From positions 1-64,000 of the IMG/VR virus record IMGVR_UViG_3300049893_002759: 64,000 bases of DNA; one strand, 5' to 3'. This DNA is from a virus. The position numbers and the translations under genes are program-made. The notes below the pieces were generated by a model. The model was not told the origin of the DNA. It ran no database searches and was given only the letters and a program-made list of their open reading frames with translations. Positions 41,801 through 50,100 of the stretch are shown one piece after another; the stretch's first letter is position 1, and every line of letters begins with the position of its first letter.

Positions 41801-42637
41801 TCTGATGTATCTGGTGCTTATGAGCGTATGGCTACTGAAACATCGGTGGGCATTAATCCATATACTCGAAATTATTCTGCGCTTTTTCGTTCTCTTCCAC
41901 GTAGTGAACGAGATTATTTTCAAGAGTTTGCTGGAGCAAAAACACAAGAAGAACGTCAACAAATCCTATCATTAGTTCCTCCTAATTTACGCAGAATTTA
42001 CGCAGCTCAATGGGAGCAGCAATATGCTGATACTTTAAAAAACGCTCTTGATCGTGAGCTACTATCAGGTGAAGCAGCTCAAGCAGCACAAAATGATCTT
42101 CAAGCTTTTTATAATAAGAAAGCTACTGAAGGTTTTCCTGTTAATGATTCATTAATTGATAGATATCAAGATGAACGTGAAGATGAAGAAACATATGCTG
42201 ATTGGTTTAGACGTTCTGTTTTAATTCCTGGTGTCGTTGGTGAAGAAGGAATTCCTGGCCCTGACTGGGTAGGATGGCATCCTGGAATAGACTTAGATGA
42301 AATTAAACTCAAAGTAGTTAAAAATGAAGCTATGGATATTCATGACTTTAATCTTTGGTCTTCAGATGAAAGATCTGTTAGTCGCAAGTCTTACTTAGAT
42401 GATGTTACAGAAGACTTAATTGAAAATGTAATTTCTAATGAAAATAATAGTCCTCAACATGTTCAGCAAGAAGTGCGTAAAATATTAGCTGAACTTGGTA
42501 TTGGTTCTAATGCACAAATATTTGTATATGAAGTGCCTGATAATCGAGAAGAGACTAAAATACAAATACAAGCTTCTGAATTACGAGATCGAGAAATTCG
42601 TGAAGTTCTAACAGAGAGGTTAAACGAACTTGGCTAA
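38822..42637 (+). CDS. giant virion protein, tape-measure-region protein 1
   Basis: 1271 aa, TTG start at 38822 with AAGAGG 9 nt upstream. Several hydrophobic segments (about 41-57 GAAFLAGAGATVGAFSV, 283-294, 363-377, 447-467 FALLGALALTVPVLPFLPGAL) suggest membrane insertion. The middle has a distinct Tyr/Pro-rich region (RPHWYARLMQRSYGKSMYD; MPDWMPGPGERSADFLHGDPF; LPGEGYAARFPELSG). No enzyme motif seen. Position fits a tape measure or an ejected protein; family not recognised. Overlaps the next gene by 8 nt. Confidence 0.75.
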   Translation: MLNITREDLITFAPDRPYRNYSWSSGDQTQVTPYATQGIRGAAFLAGAGATVGAFSVAKRFGYNPWDPIYSGIRTVEELSPGHIFRTFQLGNFVSQFTTQGLAPLDISADLIQKTKNSAWFADLVHRTGPATLSATQTGLQFRDGTLYAGEQVLLENARRMTSVGSPYYAAAYSRALGFKGLPNTTLPDHFQFQRPLVEGLTESIYFTGGPTRGRAALTQFQAIAGESIERANRLAAAPFGIEPFSTGLKGVEEFWERNFGTRFTLAVKSGSATETLGRMAGKWGGIGTAAYLAYQTADWATRNTEILDNTIFNEGITAGIATLGVKANKFASTIADILPGARAYREKQEELAPGSTSLLKLAAFPLTGAMVGGSAYYFTGLRERLKATNELMEKGLSYTQALPLAEQRWLETSTSFIEDNPLTRLLESKFGKNIPFLGKITRPKGFALLGALALTVPVLPFLPGALIPEKTSEELDKIYSGQEEVAVRKGRFWELGRSPYEGGKIEYFRPHWYARLMQRSYGKSMYDNQDPNPIVQWVKENFTYDVEKEHYYDRPYPITGTAFEDIPLIGPILGATIGRIIKPPKLMHTEEWLKQGSSSRLDEESEVLRTPGRLGEQAPLVNDASRGTPIDPNSLRQVAGEQAYRLTELSGLIGFTTSALKGAITGEQEFFDQEEVLQSARRMYGAERSFWDLNMGGAAFTNELFRRMYPHRRRQIEEYNPIRNTMPDWMPGPGERSADFLHGDPFTKVQEGEMRLPGEGYAARFPELSGINPEDYPLIHKYKILADIAPYADRTKALGAKLTGLANAGSLSEYELNLLQQVKRQGAERKKTKSFYQFEVTGESPDLTLPEELGATQSRAAVAALNRILAAKQDEKISPARSVIGGYWESLAKALQNPLEAIVPVAPGSKLLNMKSAIQEYKQTQVFGPDIAFWEHPIENFIRPFIRETADLFADQPVPEEVQKKRGIEEYFDILEYIKNKRLAEVARTSGASDVSGAYERMATETSVGINPYTRNYSALFRSLPRSERDYFQEFAGAKTQEERQQILSLVPPNLRRIYAAQWEQQYADTLKNALDRELLSGEAAQAAQNDLQAFYNKKATEGFPVNDSLIDRYQDEREDEETYADWFRRSVLIPGVVGEEGIPGPDWVGWHPGIDLDEIKLKVVKNEAMDIHDFNLWSSDERSVSRKSYLDDVTEDLIENVISNENNSPQHVQQEVRKILAELGIGSNAQIFVYEVPDNREETKIQIQASELRDREIREVLTERLNELG

Positions 42638-45600
42638 GAATGAACACGATATATCTATCGCCGATATGATTGCTGCTACAGCAAGTGGTACAGGTGTTGC
42701 TTATTGGCAATATCAAAAAAACTTTGCATCTGGAGCTAATACATTTAAACCTACATTAGATCCTCGTTCTAATATCTTATCCCGCATTCAATCTATTGAT
42801 ATTGATAATGCTTATAAGCGTGCAATTAAGCGTTTTGAACTTGATTATGCTTTAAATAAGGTAACGACTTATCAAAACAAAATTGAGTTATTAAATAGAT
42901 TAGGTCGTGCCTCTTTTGTTGGAAACATTAATGATATTCGTGGCCAACTTCAACAACATCAAGTTGGCAGTGGACCAATGGGCCCAAACTATATTTCTCA
43001 TAGTCCTGTTCTTAATCTGTCTAATAAAACATTTGAATCATTAAAAGAAAGTTCAATAATCCGATCTAATCAAAGTTTAATTCGTACTGAATGGGAAGCA
43101 GCGATAAAGGCTACATTTCCTAACCCATTGGAAGCTCGGGTGTTTTCTATTGCAGATGATCCTTTTGAAGGAATTCGTGCTTCACTTAAAAGTAATAATT
43201 CAATTTTGATGCAACGTGCCTTTTACACATTCGAACGCAATGTGGATAAGTTATTAAATCTTGGCCAAACAGAACCTCTATCTATGATAGGCGTATCTAG
43301 TTTTATTAAGTCTACTCCATCAGTTGGTGTTGCTCAAGAAATAGGCCTATCAGATATTACTGATACACGATTACGCGCTACTATTGAGCAAATTCAAACT
43401 GCATTAGATCGTCCACTTACTGTGTCAAGACGTGATATCGAAGGCATCACAGGACAAGGCGAATTACAATTTGGATTTAAAGGTGGAACGAAACCACTTT
43501 TTACTATTCCTGAATCTTTCGCAGCTACTGAAAAGGCTGCACCAGGCTTAATTAGAACAGGGGCAGGTTTACATAATGTTTATGCTCCTGGCATATTTGG
43601 AATTACTGATGATGCTGGTAAGCTTACTGATCGTTTAACATTTTCTCAATTCAAAGCTCAACAAATTTTGAATTCTGTTTTGTCTAATAATCTACATGGA
43701 CAAACTCATGGACTAGCAGGATATTTATCTTCAGTAGAACAAGAAGTATCTAAGCTTGCCGATTACATGGAACCTAATATTTCTGGTCAAGACTTTTCTC
43801 TTGAAACTTTGTTTAAGGGTAATCAAATTAGTGTCTTAGATAAGCAAGGTAAAGCTGTCTCTGGTGATGCTAGACGTCATGTAGCTCAAGCTCTATATAA
43901 GGCAGGAGTTACTCCAGCTGGTGCTGGTTCAAGATTTGCTCTTACTCCTGAATATGAACTATATGGACCATTTTCTGCTGAATTAGATTATGCTAGAAAA
44001 CCATGGCAATTTATTCGTCAGTATACTCCTACTGAAGCTGCTAAAGCAGCAATTGCTCAAAATCCTTTAGCTTCTACTGATTTTGATTTTCTAGATTCTC
44101 CTGTAGCAATGGAAAAATTTAGTAGTGTAAGTGGTGCTCGTGTTAAAACACTTTATTTAGACGATAATCAATTGGCAACGTTAAGAGACAAATTCAATAT
44201 GACTATTGGTGATGGCGAGCTGCTTGTTCATGAAAGTACAAAACGTCAACTTCAAGTGTCTAGAATGAAACGTATTAATCTTATGGAAATTAATACTAAA
44301 GTTGCTGCTTTAATGCAAAAGGGTGGAGTGACATTAGACAATCTACAAACTCAAGTTAGCTTGTCTAATATTAAATACGAAGGAGTATTAGGACGAAATC
44401 CAGAAGGTCGTCTTGTATCTACAAGACATTCTACTGAATTAATGGGCCTTTCTCCAACATTTAATAAACGTTTAAACGATACTACAGATATAGGATTAGA
44501 TCTTCTTGTTAGGGAAACTATTGATATGTCAAATTCTGAAAAGGTGTTTGGTGGCCTAAAGGGTATGGCCCGCTTTATTAAACCAACACCAGAATTTTTA
44601 TCTGCTATATCTGCAGTAACTGGTCGTTCTATAGATGAACTTAGTGATGTAACAGCATTTGCTCGATCTGGAGATATTAAAGATAGCGCTCGTCAATTAT
44701 CTGCATTAACTTCTAATTATGTTCTAGAAGCACAGCGAGCTGGTGTAGCTGTTGACAGTGATACGCTTGTTGAGCAAATCAAAAACATGAATACTGCTCA
44801 AGCAGAAGAATTTTTGTCTACAGAAGCTCAAAGACAGGGTTTTAAAACTTCACTATCTATTACTCAAAAAACAGGTGGATTAGGTGTTACTCAATTGCAT
44901 TTTGGTGGTGCCAAAGAATTGACCGGTTCTGGCAATATTGGCACTCTTGAACCACGTATCTTTACCCTACTGGCAGCATCTGATCCAGGGAAGATGGGCA
45001 ACGAAATTTCAAATGAATTACTTGAACGAATGATTCGCTGGTCTCCTGAACGAGTCGTAATGCATGAAGAATTAATGAAAACATTAGGTTCTCTTGAAGG
45101 ATCAATAACACCTACAAAAGGTTCTTTAATTGCAGAAGTTTCTGAAATAAATAATAAAGGAAAGATGGATGAAATTTTTAAACGTGGTGGATTTGTAAAA
45201 ACTGGTGTAAATAAGATTCCACAAATTTATATTCCAGGTTATGAAACTGTTCCTCAACTTCATCCACGTATGGTCGGAACTGGTGCACTTGTAGACACTA
45301 GTCAGCCTGGAAAAATCTTTCGAAATATTGTTTCTGACATTAAGGGGATGCAACGAGTTGATAGTCCATTATCTGAAGAAGACTTTATTAACAAATTTGA
45401 AAAAGAAAAAGGATATTTAACTCAATTATTTCAAGAAACGGCTTTAGCAGGAAAAGGTGCAGGATCTATAGCTCGTGGCGAATTAGGTGGATCACGTGCT
45501 CTTACAGTTTTATCTGAAAGCGGTGGGAATGAAGTTTCAGCTTTCAGTACAGCTGTCAAGAATATGACAAACATTCCTACTGGAATGAAAGATCGTGTTG

Positions 45601-47108
45601 TCGGTCTTCCTACAACTTATGCACAAGAAATGTTTGATGAAATGAAGCGCCTTTATGGTTCAGAAGCTATTGCTCCTATGGAAAAAAGATTTATGTCTGG
45701 TGAACTTATTGCAGGTATGGGCATGCGCCATCCTACTATTGGTGCGTATTCAATGCAGCCTGTATTGTTTAAGGCTATTCAAACCAATCAACCAGAAATT
45801 CTTATTTCAGAACGAATGGAAGATATTACATTAAAAGGTCCAACTGGTTCTATTACCAAGTCTATTCAAACTGGTATTCTTCCTGGTTTCGCAGCAGATA
45901 AAGATGCAGATACTGCACTTGCTATGTTATTGTCTCCTGGTACGGAAGAAAAACTTCGTACACAAATGTTAAGTGTTGATTCAGCATTAGCTACACAAAT
46001 GCAAGAATACAGAGATCATTCTATTAGAATGCAACTGCTTAAACCAAAAGCAGCTGCTGAAATAGATGTTGGTGTATCAGCAGCCGAAAGAAGAGCTGCT
46101 GAAGCAACAAAACTAGCTCTTACTTCAGAAGAAGTAGGTCAATTATCTACAGCTTTAACTCGATCTCGCGTAGCTGTAATGGCATCTAATTTACCTGAAA
46201 CCAATAAACTTCGATCTTTATCGTTACTAGAATGGTTAGAACAACAACCTATTTCTGGTAAACATGTAGCAGTTAAGCAAGCTTTATCAGGCATGTTTGA
46301 AGCACAATTAGATGCAGTTAAAATGGGTGCAGGAGGTAATGCTCCACTTCTGGCAGGTGCTATTAGCGAAATGACTGAAGGCATTGATTCGCGACTAAAA
46401 CCTTTATTCCAAGAAGGGTTAGAATTAGATAAAGGTGGGCGTATTGGTGGCTGGCATCTAGCTGAAACCACTAAAGATATAGCTGGCGCGGCACATGAAT
46501 TTAATGCACTTCCTGCTGGTTCACAACTTGCTGCAGCAACTAGATATGCTACTCCATCTAGTGGGGCATCTATAGGGTTTGAACAATTATCTAATGTTAT
46601 AATGGCTAACCAAATTAAACCATCAAATTTTGCGGCTGAAGGCGCGCGCAATACCTTGGCGGCTATTAATCGTCAACTTGGAACTATAGCTCATAAAACT
46701 CGACCTATTATTAAACCTATTGCTCTGGGAGCCATAGCAGCTGGTGCAACTATGGCTGTATTAGGACCTACTCCTGGTCAGTTACCACCTCCATCTGGAG
46801 ATGAACGAGTACAGCTCACTAATCAAACACGAGATAATATAGAGATTCCTGGTATTACACAACAAATACTTGGACAACCAAGTGTTGCCCCACATTTGCA
46901 ACAAAAATCAATGCAAATAGATCAAAGTAGTTCTGATCGCCGTAAGAGCTTACGTGCTACAATTAAAGCTAATAACCTTACAACTCAGCAACGTCAGGCT
47001 TTAGTTAATCGTCTTAATGGTCGTTATCCAAATAGTCAAATGAACGTTAACATACAAGATGATAGAAAAACACTAAATCCTCATGCAATTAGTGATATGC
47101 TGGACTAA
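42630..47108 (+). CDS. giant virion protein with candidate two-barrel RNA polymerase core (YonO/crAss-type)
   Basis: 1492 aa, TTG start with GAGAGG upstream. Residues 1033-1101 contain RHPTIGAYSMQPVLFKAI, then FAADKDADTALAMLL. D1090-K-D1092-A-D1094 fits the beta'-type D-x-D-G-D metal loop (Gly replaced by Ala), with the upstream R-x-P-T and PVL...AIQ blocks and a following L-S-x(6)-L as in bacterial beta' around NADFDGD. Residues 628-650 (RETIDMSNSEKVFGGLKGMARF) resemble the beta-type K...G-x-K-G lysine site (K638, K644); an IGDGELLVHES block is at 527-536. A hydrophobic segment lies at about 1355-1372. It could be a virion-packaged polymerase in the tape-measure region. Known family facts: two-barrel polymerases and crAss-phage virion polymerases. 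The assignment here is by eye. Confidence 0.7.
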   Translation: MAKNEHDISIADMIAATASGTGVAYWQYQKNFASGANTFKPTLDPRSNILSRIQSIDIDNAYKRAIKRFELDYALNKVTTYQNKIELLNRLGRASFVGNINDIRGQLQQHQVGSGPMGPNYISHSPVLNLSNKTFESLKESSIIRSNQSLIRTEWEAAIKATFPNPLEARVFSIADDPFEGIRASLKSNNSILMQRAFYTFERNVDKLLNLGQTEPLSMIGVSSFIKSTPSVGVAQEIGLSDITDTRLRATIEQIQTALDRPLTVSRRDIEGITGQGELQFGFKGGTKPLFTIPESFAATEKAAPGLIRTGAGLHNVYAPGIFGITDDAGKLTDRLTFSQFKAQQILNSVLSNNLHGQTHGLAGYLSSVEQEVSKLADYMEPNISGQDFSLETLFKGNQISVLDKQGKAVSGDARRHVAQALYKAGVTPAGAGSRFALTPEYELYGPFSAELDYARKPWQFIRQYTPTEAAKAAIAQNPLASTDFDFLDSPVAMEKFSSVSGARVKTLYLDDNQLATLRDKFNMTIGDGELLVHESTKRQLQVSRMKRINLMEINTKVAALMQKGGVTLDNLQTQVSLSNIKYEGVLGRNPEGRLVSTRHSTELMGLSPTFNKRLNDTTDIGLDLLVRETIDMSNSEKVFGGLKGMARFIKPTPEFLSAISAVTGRSIDELSDVTAFARSGDIKDSARQLSALTSNYVLEAQRAGVAVDSDTLVEQIKNMNTAQAEEFLSTEAQRQGFKTSLSITQKTGGLGVTQLHFGGAKELTGSGNIGTLEPRIFTLLAASDPGKMGNEISNELLERMIRWSPERVVMHEELMKTLGSLEGSITPTKGSLIAEVSEINNKGKMDEIFKRGGFVKTGVNKIPQIYIPGYETVPQLHPRMVGTGALVDTSQPGKIFRNIVSDIKGMQRVDSPLSEEDFINKFEKEKGYLTQLFQETALAGKGAGSIARGELGGSRALTVLSESGGNEVSAFSTAVKNMTNIPTGMKDRVVGLPTTYAQEMFDEMKRLYGSEAIAPMEKRFMSGELIAGMGMRHPTIGAYSMQPVLFKAIQTNQPEILISERMEDITLKGPTGSITKSIQTGILPGFAADKDADTALAMLLSPGTEEKLRTQMLSVDSALATQMQEYRDHSIRMQLLKPKAAAEIDVGVSAAERRAAEATKLALTSEEVGQLSTALTRSRVAVMASNLPETNKLRSLSLLEWLEQQPISGKHVAVKQALSGMFEAQLDAVKMGAGGNAPLLAGAISEMTEGIDSRLKPLFQEGLELDKGGRIGGWHLAETTKDIAGAAHEFNALPAGSQLAAATRYATPSSGASIGFEQLSNVIMANQIKPSNFAAEGARNTLAAINRQLGTIAHKTRPIIKPIALGAIAAGATMAVLGPTPGQLPPPSGDERVQLTNQTRDNIEIPGITQQILGQPSVAPHLQQKSMQIDQSSSDRRKSLRATIKANNLTTQQRQALVNRLNGRYPNSQMNVNIQDDRKTLNPHAISDMLD

Positions 47109-47124
47109 CTAGGGGGCATTTATA

Positions 47125-50100
47125 GTGAGCGAGTTACATCCCGACTTATTTCAAATCAATGATGTTGTTCTAACAATTTCACCTGAAAATATTACTATCG
47201 ATAGAACAGCTCAGTTAAAACAATATAAGCCTCTTAGAACTCGTGGAACGGCTAAAGTACGTTCACCAAGTTCTAATGTAGCTATTACTGTTCAGGCTAA
47301 ATTTGTCGGCATAGATGATATCAATAATAAGTTGCGTCCTCTTGTAGCACAGTTTTTGCTTACTCCATTTTGTTATGTAGAAAATCAATATATCCGTGAT
47401 GTTATGTTAGGCAATGAAGGCGCGGATCAGAATATGGGCCTTGCTTTAATTAACCTAACCATTTCTACTATTGAAAATCAACCAGATACTTGGAACGTAA
47501 TCTTTTCGTTTATTTGGTTTAATTACAAACCTTTTACTCAAAATTTTAAATTTAAAAGTGAGCTGTTTACACAATCTGCACAAAGATCTCAATCTACGCC
47601 TGGAGTGCCATTTCAATTATTCTATGGTCACCAATTAAGTAAACTTCGTCCAGTAGCATTGCAATCTTCTCAATTACAATTTGCAACTATGGAGTTTTTA
47701 ATTGCTGCTAAATCACCAAATCCAGGTGTAGGTGAAGATCAAACTCCTGACATGGATTTAATTTCTTTACGTAGCTTTGAAGATACAAGTGCTGATTTGT
47801 TTGGTGATATTCAAGATTTTGTTAATGAATTAGGCACAGATTCTCTAGAGGGTATTTCTCTGCGTCAGACTTTAACTAATTTTCAGTCTGATATCAATAT
47901 CGTAAATACTGTACAAAATACAGTTAAGGCTATTTCTTCACTTGTGTCTCAAATCAAAGCAATAAAACCAAATGATAGTCGACTAAAGGATCTTATTCAT
48001 AAAAGAGATAAACTATTACAAGATTCTAGTCTTATTTTTAAAGGCAATGTATGGTTGGAGCTACCAATTGATACAGTCACCGCTCCAAATAAATTTCGAT
48101 CACAAAAAGCTAAAAATGAAGAATTTGAATCTAAAATCTATTATAAAAGTAGAATCCTATCTACTTCAACTGATGATCTTCATAGTGGATTAGTGGCTAC
48201 TACAGTTACAATGAATTTTAATCATAAATTAGCTGTATTGCCAATGCAAGGTTATCAGTATCCTACTGTTCAGCATTTAGGTAGCGAAGACGTTTCGTTT
48301 GCTATTCAAATTGCTTGTTTGGATGATGACTCAAATCGAGTAATGTCTGACTTTTGGAATCTTACTCAAAATAATATTCAATATGGAAAATTCATTCCTC
48401 AAGAACTTACAACCGTACGGGTTAATAATGAGTTGTTCCAATTCATGGGCGTAGACGATATTCTCTTTTCAGCTAAAAGAGATTCGACAGTACCAGGACA
48501 AGTAGGAATGTATGTACATGAATTAGAAGCTGTATCTAATGGCCCTTCGGCTTTAGATCTTGAACAAATTGAAGTTATTCCTACTTCTTTCAAGATAACT
48601 CGTAAACTTGTATGGAAAGCAATATTTGATAACCTTAATTGGGCACGTCGAAGAACTCATGATTCATTTCGTGCTAAACAAAGTATTGATGTAGCTTCAC
48701 AACAATTTTTAACTAAACTGGCGCAAACTAGTTTAATCTCTTCTTCTTCTAATGGATTAAATGTAGAATTTGGCAATTTGATTCATGAGCTTTTAGATCA
48801 AAAAACACTTTCATTAAGCGATCTTTTTGCATCTAAAAATATTTTTCTTGTTACAGCTACATTAACTGACGATACTTTATTAGGCGCAGATGGTATTAAT
48901 ACAGTTTTATGGGAATTTTTAAGAACTGATAAAACTTCTATTGGTGAACAATTCTCTTTTGATAAGGAACAAATTGCAACTACTAGAGAAAAGCTTCGTT
49001 CAGAACGTTTAAAACTAGCTAAGCGTCAAGAGGCTCTTGTTGCTCTTAATTCAACAATTAAAGATATTACTGCGCGTGCTAATCAAATTGATGTAGTTAC
49101 TGAACAAGGCATTCTATTTAAAGATGGGTCTGCTATATCATTTAATACAATATTTCCAGATTCAGATATAAGAAAAGAATTTGATTTTCATGTTAATACT
49201 GCAATAGCAAATGTTCGCGCGCATCGTATTGCTGATAATTTACCTGCTGACTTATCTTTTGATAATGAAAATAAAATTCGCCAACAATCACTTATTAGTG
49301 CTCTTCGTGAATTTGAAAGTTCTTTAGTTAAACTTAATGATATTAAATCTCAAAGCAACAATTTTGATGCAGATCTTAATCGTCTCTTTGTTGATTGGAA
49401 TCGTTATGCAGTTTTTACTGCAGATGAAATTATTAACAAATATCTAAATCTTCCAATTTTTGCTGAAGCAAAAGCTGAACACGATAAATTAACTCAACGT
49501 ACTAAAAAGAAATCTCTTTATCGTGACATGTCTTTTCGAGATATAGAAGCATTTATTAAAATGCATTTACGTCTTCCTGATACTGAATTATCTCTTGAAC
49601 CAGATTTCTTCTTTTGGAATGAAACTGCAGATGGTGGTTTATTAACATCATTAACACCAGAAAATATAGAAGATGTTAAGCGTCAAACTATTGATTACGC
49701 TACTAAAATTGGTGAAGAAAATTCTAATTGGTATCAAAAGCTATATCTTAAAAAAGCTAATCCAGAATTTAATGAGTTTCTTAAACAAGCTAATTCAACT
49801 GGTCAGCTTGGTCAACTAGATACAGATATACAACCAGTTCCAGGTTTGTCACAAATCACTAAAGATATTGATGTGTCAAATAAGTCTGTTAATGCAACAA
49901 CGCGTAATATAACTGGTGAATATTCTGCCAATACAAATCAACCAGGTATATTGCCTGCTACTTCTGAAGGTTTTTTTGAACAAGCTGTATCACTTACAAA
50001 ACAGCCTCAATCAACAGAAGAAACTTTAAATGCTGATATGACTATGGCTGTTGGTACAAATACTCAGCAAAGTTCTTATGGTGCATGGATTCATCCATTT

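Noticed and set aside
46139-46651. 170-aa minus-strand open frame
   Set aside because: Lies wholly inside the 1492-aa gene, no SD, composition typical of a complementary-frame artefact.
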